Shown one piece after another: positions 8,106 to 16,642 of a stretch of 64,000 bases of DNA (position 1 is its first letter; each line of letters begins with the position of its first letter). The position numbers and the translations under genes are program-made. This DNA is from Armatimonadota bacterium (GTDB taxonomy: Bacteria; Armatimonadota; UBA5829; DTLH01). The stretch spans positions 58,252 to 122,251 of the forward strand of contig JAKPFN010000066.1 of NCBI GenBank assembly GCA_029551395.1. The letters are read 5' to 3'. The notes under the pieces are model-generated. The model had not been told where the DNA came from. It made no database searches and saw nothing but the letters and a program-made list of their open reading frames with translations.

Positions 8106-9101
8106 TTATCTTGGACTTATCCCAACTGCTACCCTGCGCGGAACTGCTTCCCGGATAATCGTTTCTTCGACAATCTCCTCGCCGGTGCGAATACCATTTT
8201 CATAAGTAACCGCAACAACAACGTGTCTCAGACCATTTCTGCCTGGAGAGAGTTCTCTTTCTCTGCCAGCAGGCAATTGAACACTGGATATGCTTTCAGT
8301 GCGGTAAGGAATCGGTTCAGTGCGGGATATTTGGTCTCGAACCACAACAGTCAGAGATCGTTTGCTTGAGTTGTTGGTGTTGGAAACACGAACCTCTTCG
8401 CCAATCTGAAGTCTGGCAAGGTTTTTACCGGGATTCAATTCCTCAAGCTCTGTTAGGCTCATGTTGTGTCGGGCAGCGATACGGCTGGCAACATCTCCAG
8501 ACTGCACTACATAGACTCCACCTTCTGGACCTCCACCCAATACAAGCAAATCCAGCGCCTCTTCTGTCTTAGGGCGATAAATCGCCAGGTCTACCGGCAT
8601 TTCTTCTGCAGTCACCTGTTCTTTGAAGTGAGGTTCTTCCATCAGGTTCTCTACCATACTCCCGAACCGTTCTTTAGCCGATTCCAGCACGTCACCAGCT
8701 TGTTCTTCCGAATCTACTGCCACTACAGGAATACCATCAAGAAGGATTGCCCATTTGACCACTCGAAGCGACACTTTGCCCAAAACAGACTTGATAGCTT
8801 CCTTTTCGGATTGGGTTTTCGCATCTCGAGGCGCTCGTTTGATCTTGACGTTCTCTTTAAAGGATACCTGACTTGCTTTTGCGCCTGCTACAGCACTTTT
8901 CACCTGGGTTATTACCTGGTCAGCGGCTTCGCGTGTAGCTAAGCAGGCTACAGGCTTATTGTTGACATAAATGGCGAAGTAGCGGGTATGGAAATTCCCA
9001 TAGGCCCATCGCCCGAGGAGAATTAACGTTAAGAGCAGAATCGCGGTCCGCTCAATACGAAGCTGTAATTTTAGGCTGTGAATCAGCTTTTCCTGATCCA
9101 T
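8106..9101 (-). CDS. LysM and G5 domain membrane-anchored protein
   Basis: 331 residues; ATG with AAGGAG 8 bases upstream. One membrane span near the N-terminus (TAILLLTLILLGRWAYG, about 18-34) anchors it. Residues about 195-240 form a LysM peptidoglycan-binding domain (VYVVQSGDVASRIAARHNMS ... LNPGKNL ... IGEEVRV). A G5-like beta domain follows (about 250-320: EPIPYRTESI, GRNGLRHVVVAVTYENG). The same LysM-G5 pair precedes M23 peptidase domains in cell-wall hydrolases, but no catalytic domain is present here. It is therefore probably a structural wall-binding or regulatory protein. It faces away from mutL across a repeat-bearing spacer. Confidence 0.85.
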   Translation of the reverse strand: MDQEKLIHSLKLQLRIERTAILLLTLILLGRWAYGNFHTRYFAIYVNNKPVACLATREAADQVITQVKSAVAGAKASQVSFKENVKIKRAPRDAKTQSEKEAIKSVLGKVSLRVVKWAILLDGIPVVAVDSEEQAGDVLESAKERFGSMVENLMEEPHFKEQVTAEEMPVDLAIYRPKTEEALDLLVLGGGPEGGVYVVQSGDVASRIAARHNMSLTELEELNPGKNLARLQIGEEVRVSNTNNSSKRSLTVVVRDQISRTEPIPYRTESISSVQLPAGRERELSPGRNGLRHVVVAVTYENGIRTGEEIVEETIIREAVPRRVAVGISPR

Positions 9102-9194
9102 ATTTCGTGCTCCTTTATTCGCCCGCGACTCCCCCTGACTCTTACATTATACTGATGAGCCAATTTGTGTCAACTGGGAGAGTGGGGTAAGGAA

Positions 9195-9386
9195 GTGACG
9201 AGTTTCGAGTGATGAGTGATGAGGATATACTGAACTATGCAATCCGGAAGAATAGCCAAGGGATTTGCAATCCCTCCCGAGAGAGGGCCCGAAGGTAAAG
9301 GTAAGCTGCGAGTTTCGAGTAATGAGTGATGAGGAGGGGAGTGTTGCTACTCGTTACTCATCACTCATCACTTGTCACTTCTCACA
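9195..9386. repeat. Degenerate direct and inverted repeats between LysM-G5 and mutL
   Basis: The 9102-9401 spacer has no gene. It carries two near-identical copies of CGAGTTTCGAGTGATGAGTG-type sequence (9195-9224 and 9307-9334). An inverted third copy follows (9348-9386: CTCGTTACTCATCACTCATC), able to fold back on the second. Between them, at 9260-9278, is GGGATTTGCAATCCCTCCC, a small palindrome that recurs three times near 56.2-56.4 kb. This looks like dispersed intergenic repeat material. Confidence 0.75.
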
Positions 9387-9401
9387 AACCGCTTGTCTGC
9401 T

Positions 9402-9429
9402 TTGTTTGCAGGCTCAAATGTGATATAAT
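9402..9429 (+). promoter_or_regulatory. mutL promoter, extended -10
   Basis: TATAAT at 9424-9429 is preceded by TGA, forming an extended -10 (TGnTATAAT). TTGTTT at 9402-9407 gives a 16-base spacer. Predicted start of transcription near 9436. Confidence 0.7.
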
Positions 9430-9444
9430 TGTGGCAGTGGAATG

Positions 9445-9473
9445 GAGGAGGAAGGTGAGATTACTTCCTCCTC
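9445..9473 (+). promoter_or_regulatory. mutL leader hairpin that pairs a Shine-Dalgarno-like run
   Basis: GAGGAGGAAG (9445-9454) and CTTCCTCCTC (9464-9473) form a perfect 10-bp stem with a 9-base loop, only about 10 bases after the predicted transcription start. The purine strand is the only strong ribosome-binding sequence in the leader, so the hairpin would hide it. Confidence 0.5.
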
Positions 9474-9513
9474 GTTGTGCATGTTTGGAGTAAACACAGA
9501 GACAGTATCTCGT

Positions 9514-11370
9514 ATGTCTGAAGTAACCACAGAAGCCAATTGCATACAAGTGCTCGACGAGCATACAGCCAACCGCATTGCTGCAGGAGAGGTTATTGAA
9601 CGTCCTGCCTCCGTTGTCAAGGAATTGGTAGAAAATGCCATCGATGCTGGTGCGACTAAGATTTGGGTCAATATCGAAGATGGTGGCAAGGAACTCATCA
9701 AAGTGACAGATGATGGCCGGGGGATGACGCGTGAAGATGTCGTTGTAGCCTTGCAGCGCCACGCCACATCTAAAATCCACACTGCAGAAGACCTTTTTGC
9801 TATTCGGACGCTTGGCTTCAGGGGTGAGGCTCTGCCATCGATTGCATCAGTCTCCATTATGGAGATTGTTACCAAACATGCCTCCGAGCCGGCAGCAACA
9901 AAACTGGAAGTAGAAGCAGGGACTATTACCAACCTGGAGTCAGTCGGCGCTCCTCAGGGAACCACTATCTCTGTTCACAGACTGTTCTTCAACACACCAG
10001 CCAGGCTCAAGTTCCTGCGTTCTGCACAGACCGAGTTGTCTCATATCACGGAGCTTATCGGCCGGTTTGCGCTGTCTTATCCTTCCATCAGCTTCCGCCT
10101 GACACATGGCTCAAGAGAAGTGATATCAGTCACCGGAACCGGCGATGTTATAGGAGCTGCTGCGGCGGTTTTCGGCCGGGATGTAGCTAAACAGCTTGTG
10201 CCGATTGAGTTTGAGGTTCCATCTCTTAAGGTTTGGGGCTTTGTGTCCAAGCCATCGTTCACCAGGGCTAACCGCGCTCATCAGGTGTTCTTTGTCAACC
10301 GTCGATGCATCCGAAATAAGACGCTCACACATGCGGCAGACCAAGCTTACAGAGATCTGATCATCCAGCCGGGGCGTTATCCAATTCTGATTATCTTCAT
10401 AGATATCGACCCTGGGCTTGTGGATGTAAATGTGCATCCTACCAAGGCTGAAGTTAAGTTTTCAAGCGATCAAGAAGCTCACTCGGCCCTCTCAAGAGCA
10501 ATACGTGATGCACTCATGTCCGGTGGCGCGATACCTGTAGTGACGGAAGGACACGAAGCTTTTCGTCCGGCAATCACAGACCGCCAGGATGCGCCTCCTC
10601 AGGGTACTCTTCTTCCGCCTGATGAGACCGATGTTGCCGCTTTCCGACAGGCTGTGCTGAGAAGAAGTGAGATGGCCGATCTTTTCGGTCAGGATGATCC
10701 GTTCGAGTGGAGCAGAGAGCCTCAGTCGATCCGTCCGCCAGCTGCACCAGTTCATGATATCGAGCTTCCAACACCTGTAAGGCTGCGAAATGCCAGGGTA
10801 ATCGGTCAGGCACGCAATATGTACATCCTTGCAGAATGTGAGGATGGAGTGCTTATCATAGATCAGCACGTAGCTCACGAGAGGGTGCTGTTCGAGCAAC
10901 TTACCAAGGCCAAAGAAGGCAGCCGGACAGTCATGCAGGGGCTTGTGGTGCCAATTACCCTGGAACTCTCCAGAAGAGAAGGTCTTGTAGTTGGCGAGCG
11001 GCTGGACGATTTGAGAGACATAGGGTTCGACATCGAGGTCTTTGGCCGAGATGCGTTTGTTGTCCGTGCTGTGCCTGTTCATGCCAAGGCAGATGAAGCG
11101 GAGCAGCTTCTAAGAGACATCATTGCGGAACTTGTGGATATATCCGTAACAAGGCATCTGGTAGTACGTCCTGAGCAGGTATTGATCACTACAGCCTGCA
11201 AGCTGGCAATTAAGGCGGGAGATCCGCTGTCTATGGCAGAGATGGAAGATTTGGTGAAGCGGCTTATTGCGTCCGAGAACCCGTTTGTCTGCCCGCATGG
11301 CCGTCCAATCATCATCAGCCTGACTAATTGGGAGTTGGACAGGAAATTCAAGCGTCCGACGACGGGTTAG
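9514..11370 (+). CDS. mutL: DNA mismatch repair protein MutL
   Basis: 618 residues from ATG 9514. The frame extends up to ATG 9442, but homologues begin just before the conserved VLDEHTANRIAAGEVIERP, so 9514 (or 9481) fits better; neither has a strong ribosome-binding site. The N-terminal GHKL ATPase is intact: ENAIDAGA, DDGRGM, TLGFRGEALPS. The middle has the transducer fold. The C-terminal dimerisation domain carries the metal-dependent nicking-endonuclease motifs: DQHVAHERVLFEQ (DQHA(X)2E(X)4E-like), ACKLAIKAG and CPHGRP. It is thus the latent-endonuclease type of MutL used where MutH is absent. MutS is not in the window. It converges on tsaD 15 bases downstream. Confidence 0.96.
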   Translation: MSEVTTEANCIQVLDEHTANRIAAGEVIERPASVVKELVENAIDAGATKIWVNIEDGGKELIKVTDDGRGMTREDVVVALQRHATSKIHTAEDLFAIRTLGFRGEALPSIASVSIMEIVTKHASEPAATKLEVEAGTITNLESVGAPQGTTISVHRLFFNTPARLKFLRSAQTELSHITELIGRFALSYPSISFRLTHGSREVISVTGTGDVIGAAAAVFGRDVAKQLVPIEFEVPSLKVWGFVSKPSFTRANRAHQVFFVNRRCIRNKTLTHAADQAYRDLIIQPGRYPILIIFIDIDPGLVDVNVHPTKAEVKFSSDQEAHSALSRAIRDALMSGGAIPVVTEGHEAFRPAITDRQDAPPQGTLLPPDETDVAAFRQAVLRRSEMADLFGQDDPFEWSREPQSIRPPAAPVHDIELPTPVRLRNARVIGQARNMYILAECEDGVLIIDQHVAHERVLFEQLTKAKEGSRTVMQGLVVPITLELSRREGLVVGERLDDLRDIGFDIEVFGRDAFVVRAVPVHAKADEAEQLLRDIIAELVDISVTRHLVVRPEQVLITTACKLAIKAGDPLSMAEMEDLVKRLIASENPFVCPHGRPIIISLTNWELDRKFKRPTTG

Positions 11371-11385
11371 AGATCAAAAACCTGC

Positions 11386-12393
11386 TTATATATATTCTCG
11401 TTCTCCAAGCGGTTCTGATGCGTAGGAATCCAAATCCAGACCTGATTTTTCGCCTCTGATAAACCTGTAATAGCCTGCTGCGGCAGCCATAGCGGCGTTA
11501 TCTGTGCAGAGTTTTGGCGGCGGTGCAGTCACTTTTATGCCAAGTTCAGCTCCCCGTTCCTTCATCTGCTTCTGGAGTGTTCGGTTTGCAGCTACTCCAC
11601 CGGCTATGACCACTCGTGACACTCCCTTTTTCTGTGCAGCTTTCATGGTATTGTTTACAAGCACGTCTACCACAGCCTGCTGGAAGCTTGCAGCAACGTC
11701 GTTGATGTTGATGTCTTCTCCGGCTTTCTCTATATACCGAACTACAGCCGTCTTAAGCCCCGAAAAGCTGAAATCGAGCGTATCCCCGACTCTTGCGCGT
11801 GGAAAATGGACTGCCTTGGGATTACCTTCCTGCGCCAGTTTGTCTATTATAGGCCCGCCAGGATACCCCAGACCCATTGCGCGTGCAGATTTATCGAATG
11901 CTTCACCTGCTGCGTCATCGCGAGTCCTGGCCAGAATCTTATACTGACCGTGTCCGGTCATGTAGATGATATCCGAGTGCCCTCCTGAGACTATGAGGCA
12001 CACAAATGGGAACTCAAGGTCTGGTTCAACGAGGAAATTAGCGTAAATATGCGCCTCTAGATGATGAACACCAATCAATGGAAGCCCTGCTGCCCAGGCT
12101 ATGGCTTTGGCAGCGGACACTCCGACAATCAGCGCTGGAATAAGTCCAGGGCGGTTGATTATTGCTACTGCGCTCATGTCCTGGAACGTGCTGTTGGATT
12201 CATCCAATGCCTGCTGCACAACAGGGTTTATCAGTTCCACATGCCTTCTTGATGCAACCTCAGGCACAACGCCGCCAAACCGCTGGAAAAGGTCGATCTG
12301 AGAGGCTACAACATTGGAAAGGATAGTCTTGCCATCTTCAATAACAGCAGCGCTTGTTTCATCGCAGCTTGTCTCTATTCCAAGTATTTTCAT
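11386..12393 (-). CDS. tsaD: tRNA N6-threonylcarbamoyltransferase TsaD
   Basis: 335 residues, the usual length. TsaD transfers the threonylcarbamoyl group to A37 of ANN-decoding tRNAs, with TsaB and TsaE. Seen here: the N-terminal ASKHA start MKILGIETSCDETSAAVIED, the metal-binding HHLEAHIYAN, the glycine loop VSGGHSD, FSGLKTA and the C-terminal AGGVAANRTLQ. The ATG overlaps the rimI stop in an ATGA arrangement, so the two are translationally coupled. TsaB, often part of this cluster, is not next to them. Confidence 0.97.
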   Translation of the reverse strand: MKILGIETSCDETSAAVIEDGKTILSNVVASQIDLFQRFGGVVPEVASRRHVELINPVVQQALDESNSTFQDMSAVAIINRPGLIPALIVGVSAAKAIAWAAGLPLIGVHHLEAHIYANFLVEPDLEFPFVCLIVSGGHSDIIYMTGHGQYKILARTRDDAAGEAFDKSARAMGLGYPGGPIIDKLAQEGNPKAVHFPRARVGDTLDFSFSGLKTAVVRYIEKAGEDININDVAASFQQAVVDVLVNNTMKAAQKKGVSRVVIAGGVAANRTLQKQMKERGAELGIKVTAPPPKLCTDNAAMAAAAGYYRFIRGEKSGLDLDSYASEPLGEREYI

Positions 12394-12944
12394 CCCGGCA
12401 CTTTCGTAGAAGGTTCTTGAGGCTCAAGTGTTTCTGCTTGTTCATAAATCCGTTGTTTCAGATCTTTGAACATATGCTGGTAGTCTTGAGAGAACATGTC
12501 ATCCACCCACATCACTACGGCGTTTTCGTTGTTATCGCTGTAGTAACCTCTTCGGATGGCAGCAGGGATGAATCCATACTTTCGATAAAGGTTCTGTGCA
12601 AGATGATTGCTTTCCCGCACTTCCAGCGTGGCCCTGCGAGCACCTCTCCGTTGCGCTTCTTCAAGCATAGCGATCAATATCTGCTCGCCAATCTTCTTTC
12701 CCCGGTACTTGGGGTCTACACCGATGGTAGTAATGTGAGCTTCATCTATGATAACCCACATCCCAGAGTAGCCAACGATTTTATCATCCACACGCGCAAC
12801 GACATAATATGCTGAGCGGTTAACAAGCTCAGTAAGGTAGGCACTCTCATGCCAGGGAGTAGTGAAACACTGCTTCTCTATCTCCATGATGCGAGGGATA
12901 TCTTCTCGCTGCATTCTTTCTATTGTAACCAGCTGAATCACCAC
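12390..12944 (-). CDS. rimI: Ribosomal-protein-alanine N-acetyltransferase RimI
   Basis: 184 residues from GTG 12944, with GAGG about 6 bases upstream. A GNAT acetyltransferase that in other bacteria acetylates the N-terminal alanine of ribosomal protein S18. Motifs: REDIPRIMEIEKQCFTTPW at the N-terminus, ITTIGVDPKYRGKKIGEQIL (acetyl-CoA pyrophosphate loop), LEVRESNHLAQNLYRKYGF and RRGYYSDNNENAVVMW. It overlaps tsaD by 4 bases. The rimI-tsaD pair is a familiar operon, which supports the assignment over a generic GNAT. The last 30 or so residues (KQRIYEQAETLEPQEPS) are longer than in typical RimI. Confidence 0.92.
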   Translation of the reverse strand: MVIQLVTIERMQREDIPRIMEIEKQCFTTPWHESAYLTELVNRSAYYVVARVDDKIVGYSGMWVIIDEAHITTIGVDPKYRGKKIGEQILIAMLEEAQRRGARRATLEVRESNHLAQNLYRKYGFIPAAIRRGYYSDNNENAVVMWVDDMFSQDYQHMFKDLKQRIYEQAETLEPQEPSTKVPG

Positions 12945-13047
12945 TATAGCCTCAATAGATTTGCCGGAAGTCTAGCACGAATGCTTTTCCCTGTCAATCA
13001 GGTTTATATCCAATGGACAACCATGGCAGAATATACCCAGTTAATAA

Positions 13048-13076
13048 TTGACTTAGTAACAATTATGATACACTAT
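13048..13076 (+). promoter_or_regulatory. Possible promoter in the 12945-13252 spacer
   Basis: TTGACT (13048-13053), 17 bases, then a weak CACTAT (13071-13076); TACACT at 13069 is an alternative. This would give the PIN-TRAM gene an AT-rich leader of about 170 bases. I see no conserved RNA fold in the rest of this spacer. Confidence 0.35.
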
Positions 13077-13252
13077 TAAATGATCTTAAGTTATTATTGA
13101 GTTGCAGGTATTGATCAATAGCTGAAATTCTTCATGTAGAGTTTTGCTAACATCACATGGTAAAACTTGAAAAAAAGCTCAGGTATAGTGTACATTAAGT
13201 ACCACATAATCATTCATACATCTACTGGTATAAGAAAGGAGGTGAGTAGATT

Positions 13253-14419
13253 ATGTCAAGAAGCGCCTTGTGGACTATATTCACGCTTATCTTCATCCTT
13301 TCTGGTGCAATTGGAGGAACGATACTAGCAAAAACCTATGTCGAAGCGCTTAGCACCGGGCAATGGCCTTGGGGGTCATCTCCACCGGATGCAGGAGTGC
13401 CAGAAACCGATAGATTCCTGCCGATGCTTGCTTTAGGCATCGGAGGTTCTCTGATAGGTTTCTTGTTCTGGTCACTGTTGTGTGCTGAACTGCAGCGCCT
13501 CAAGCGTGGGCTTGATACTATGTCTGATCAGGACAAGATAGCGGTTGCGGTCGGATTGATAATCGGTATGGTATTGACCGTGCTTATCCGATCCAGTTTT
13601 AGACCGCCCACATGGGTTATATTTGCTGTTGCTGTTGTAGTTTGTTACTTGGGTGTAGCGGCTGCGTTATCTATGAAAGAGCAGTTCCGCATATATGTAG
13701 GCGGCGGATCATCTACTTCAGGAAAATCTGCTGCATCACACATTCTCAGACCTAAATTATTAGATACCAACGTCATCATAGACGGGCGTATTGCCGACAT
13801 TTGTAAAGCTGGATTTGTAGAAGGGCCGATTTTTATACCCAGGTTCGTACTTGAGGAACTACAACAGATAGCAGATTCCAGTGATCCGCTTAAGCGCGCA
13901 AGAGGTCGGCGAGGTCTGGACATTCTTAATGGAATGCAGCAGGAAATGAGCCTGCAAATACAGACATACGAGGCAGGTAATGGAGGACATGCTGAGGATG
14001 TTGATGGAAGGCTGGTCGAACTCGCCAAAGAGTTGAACGGCGCGATTGTTACTAACGATTATAACCTGAACAAAGTCGCTGGCCTGCAGGGAGTCAAAGT
14101 GCTCAATGTAAATGAACTGGCAAATGCCTTGAAACCGGTAGTTCTGCCAGGAGAAGAGATGAGTATTTTGATTATCAAAGAAGGCAAAGAACAGAACCAG
14201 GGAGTCGGCTACCTGGATGATGGCACTATGGTCGTTGTCGAGGGAGCAAAGAAGTATACAGGTGAAACTCTGGATGTTATAGTAACCAGTGTATTGCAGA
14301 CTGCCGCTGGCAAGATGATCTTTGCCAACATGAGCAATGAAAACCCGGAAGAGGACATGAACCTTGAGCGGAACATCCGCAGTTATACCGGCAGCAGGCC
14401 GAGGAGAAAGATTCGGTAG
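13253..14419 (+). CDS. PIN-TRAM domain membrane protein (YacL-like)
   Basis: 388 residues; ATG with an almost perfect ribosome-binding site (AAAGGAGGTGA). Four membrane spans occupy about residues 7-140. A PIN domain follows (about 165-290) with its acidic residues in LLDTNVIIDGRI, VLEELQQIADS, RARGRRGLDIL and VTNDYNLNKVA. The C-terminal TRAM RNA-binding domain is GKEQNQGVGYLDDGTMVVVEG onward. This architecture is that of B. subtilis YacL. PIN domains are usually ribonucleases, but no target is known for the family. Its last 56 bases overlap ispDF in another frame; the yacL-ispD-ispF order is also typical of Firmicutes. Confidence 0.92.
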   Translation: MSRSALWTIFTLIFILSGAIGGTILAKTYVEALSTGQWPWGSSPPDAGVPETDRFLPMLALGIGGSLIGFLFWSLLCAELQRLKRGLDTMSDQDKIAVAVGLIIGMVLTVLIRSSFRPPTWVIFAVAVVVCYLGVAAALSMKEQFRIYVGGGSSTSGKSAASHILRPKLLDTNVIIDGRIADICKAGFVEGPIFIPRFVLEELQQIADSSDPLKRARGRRGLDILNGMQQEMSLQIQTYEAGNGGHAEDVDGRLVELAKELNGAIVTNDYNLNKVAGLQGVKVLNVNELANALKPVVLPGEEMSILIIKEGKEQNQGVGYLDDGTMVVVEGAKKYTGETLDVIVTSVLQTAAGKMIFANMSNENPEEDMNLERNIRSYTGSRPRRKIR

Positions 14420-15536
14420 AGGATCCAATAAAGTATTCGCTGAAGTTGCGGGTAAGCCGATTCTGGCGCACACACTTCTGGCATTTGAAAAATGCAGGAT
14501 GATCGATGACATTGTGCTTGTTGTAGGAAAGCACGAGATTATCGATGCACGGAAGATAGCGGATACTTATGGGATCAGCAAATTAAGAGCGGTGGTTGCA
14601 GGAGGCAACCACCGCCAGGATTCAGTCGAGAATGGTTTAGCCGTGCTCGATCCTTCAACGCACATCGTCGCAGTGCATGACGGTGCGCGTCCTCTTGTCC
14701 GTCCCGAAACAATAGTAGCCACAATACGCGCTGCCGAGGAATTCGAGGCTGCCGTTGCTGCTGTTCCTGTAATCGATACGATCAAATCAGCGGATTCAGA
14801 TGGATTTGTAGCATCTACCCTTGACCGCAGCAACCTGTGGAGCATCCAAACACCTCAGACATTCGACAAAAACCTGCTTGAAAGTGCCTACAGCGAGGCA
14901 AGGAAAACCGGGTTCTACGCAACAGACGATGCAGCGCTGGTAGAACGGTTAGGTCACAGGGTAAAGCTTGTTATGGGCTGCTACGATAATATTAAAATCA
15001 CCACACCGCTCGATCAAGACTTTATGGAAACCAGGCTAAATAGTATGCAGATCAATTCAATGCTTCGGACAGGTTTTGGTTACGACATACACCGCTTTGA
15101 AGAAGGCCGGAAGCTGGTGCTGGGTGGCGTCGAGTTTCCAGGAGAAGTTGGGCTGGAAGGACATTCGGATGCGGATGTTATTCTTCATGCCATAGCTGAT
15201 GCCCTTTTGGGTGCTGCAGTACTCGGAGATATAGGCAGGCACTTTCCCAATACTGATCCCAAGTACCGGGGTATCTCCAGCCTGGTACTTCTTGAGCACA
15301 CAGCAAAGCTTATTGCAGATGCAGGCTGGAAAGTGGCTAATGTGGATGCGACACTGGTTGCAGAACGCCCGAAGATAGCTGATAAGGCATCTGAGATGCA
15401 GGAAAAGATCGCCGCATCGTTGGGTGTTGCACCGGATCAGGTGAGCATCAAAGCCACGACAGCGGAGAAGCTTGGAGACATCGGCGCAGGGGCAGGCGCT
15501 GCGTGTTATGCTGTGGCTGCTATTTTCCGCAGTTAA
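14364..15536 (+). CDS. ispDF: Bifunctional IspD/IspF isoprenoid biosynthesis enzyme
   Basis: 390 residues carrying two MEP-pathway enzymes. Residues about 1-225 are IspD, which makes CDP-methylerythritol: VIPAAGRGERFGRGSNK (nucleotide-binding loop), VHDGARPLV and IQTPQTF. Residues about 230-390 are IspF, which forms 2-C-methyl-erythritol 2,4-cyclodiphosphate: GYDIHRF, GHSDADVILHAIADALLGA and DIGRHFPNTD supply the zinc ligands, and AGAAC is near the end. Known IspDF proteins lack the intervening IspE step, as here. The start is TTG 14364 with AGAGGA about 9 bases upstream. It lies 56 bases inside the PIN-TRAM gene, implying translational coupling. Soluble, cytoplasmic. Confidence 0.95.
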   Translation: MSGTSAVIPAAGRGERFGRGSNKVFAEVAGKPILAHTLLAFEKCRMIDDIVLVVGKHEIIDARKIADTYGISKLRAVVAGGNHRQDSVENGLAVLDPSTHIVAVHDGARPLVRPETIVATIRAAEEFEAAVAAVPVIDTIKSADSDGFVASTLDRSNLWSIQTPQTFDKNLLESAYSEARKTGFYATDDAALVERLGHRVKLVMGCYDNIKITTPLDQDFMETRLNSMQINSMLRTGFGYDIHRFEEGRKLVLGGVEFPGEVGLEGHSDADVILHAIADALLGAAVLGDIGRHFPNTDPKYRGISSLVLLEHTAKLIADAGWKVANVDATLVAERPKIADKASEMQEKIAASLGVAPDQVSIKATTAEKLGDIGAGAGAACYAVAAIFRS

Positions 15537-15634
15537 TCTGAGTTATTCCCACATTATTCCGGTAACATCTTCTGGCAGGCAAGCGTATATTGAGTGTAAT
15601 GCTTAAATTTGGCTTCCGTAGAGGAGAGATTACC

Positions 15635-16627
15635 GTGAGATTAATTACTTTCGCAGTGATAGCCTGTTTGGCGGTGGCTTGTGCTGTCGGTTGTGCCAAT
15701 CGAGAGGGCAAATCGGAAGCAAAATTGTCAGCTCAGGCATCCGTTTCAAAGGATGTTGAGAGGTTGATCGATCAACTATCTTCAAAAGACGCTGCCGAAC
15801 GAGGCCGCGCAGCTTTCAACCTGGCAAAACTTGGTTTTGAGGCCAAACCTGCTGTTCCAGATCTTATTGCGATGTTAGATGACGATGCCAAACTCACCAG
15901 TTTCGACATTCACCAGGACCGCAGTATCAGCAGCACCTACCAAACAACTCCAGCAGAGCAGGCAATGTATGCTTTAATTCAAATCGGCGAACCTGCAGTC
16001 GAAGAACTATTCTCAATCTACCGGACCAGCGAGCCTGCAGTGAAAACACGCACAACAGATGCATTGAAGCATATAATCAGCCGCAGGCCATTGGAGAAAA
16101 TCCAGAAAGATCTGAAAAGCAGTGATCCAGCAGTTCGGACCATTGCTGTGTTGGCTCTTGGAGTGGGCATTGATCCTCGTGTAGCTCTCTTACAGGACTC
16201 ATTAAGGGATACCGACCCCGAAGTCCGTCGGTCTGCGGTTGAATCTCTGCGGTGGATCGGCGGACCAAACACTGATCCATGGGAAATTTCTAAAATTCTG
16301 CAGGATACTTACTCCGATAAAGACCCTAAGGTTCGGGAGGAAGTAGTCAGAAGTATTGGTTACATTGCAGAGAACGGAAGCCAGGTATCGGTGGAAGGTT
16401 GGATATTTGATGCACTGCACGATGATGATCCGAACGTCCGCAGGGAAGCTGTCTACTGGCTCGGATGGCACAAGCGATTCAATGCTGTAATGCCGCTCAT
16501 CCGCAGGCTTGAAGACGAAAGCCCTACGGTCCGCTCAAAGGCTGCATGGTCACTTTGGCAGATCACAGGGCATAACTACGGCCAGGACAAAGCCAAATGG
16601 GAGAAATGGTGGAACCAGAATAATTAA
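15635..16627 (+). CDS. HEAT-repeat lipoprotein
   Basis: 330 residues from GTG 15635, preferred over the in-frame ATG 15590 because AGAGGAGA precedes it and it yields a clean lipoprotein signal: positive N-terminus, hydrophobic core and lipobox AVGC. The mature part is a chain of PBS-lyase-type HEAT repeats of about 30 residues, each with the pattern DPxVRxxAVxxLG: AAERGRAAFNLAKLG, DPAVRTIAVLALG, DPEVRRSAVESLRWIG, DPKVREEVVRSIGYIA, DPNVRREAVYWLG and SPTVRSKAAWSLWQITG. Such solenoids are protein-binding scaffolds. The protein should be lipid-anchored on the periplasmic face of a membrane. No catalytic residues are evident and the partner is unknown. Confidence 0.85.
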   Translation: MRLITFAVIACLAVACAVGCANREGKSEAKLSAQASVSKDVERLIDQLSSKDAAERGRAAFNLAKLGFEAKPAVPDLIAMLDDDAKLTSFDIHQDRSISSTYQTTPAEQAMYALIQIGEPAVEELFSIYRTSEPAVKTRTTDALKHIISRRPLEKIQKDLKSSDPAVRTIAVLALGVGIDPRVALLQDSLRDTDPEVRRSAVESLRWIGGPNTDPWEISKILQDTYSDKDPKVREEVVRSIGYIAENGSQVSVEGWIFDALHDDDPNVRREAVYWLGWHKRFNAVMPLIRRLEDESPTVRSKAAWSLWQITGHNYGQDKAKWEKWWNQNN

Positions 16628-16642
16628 TGACCAGGCTTGCCG

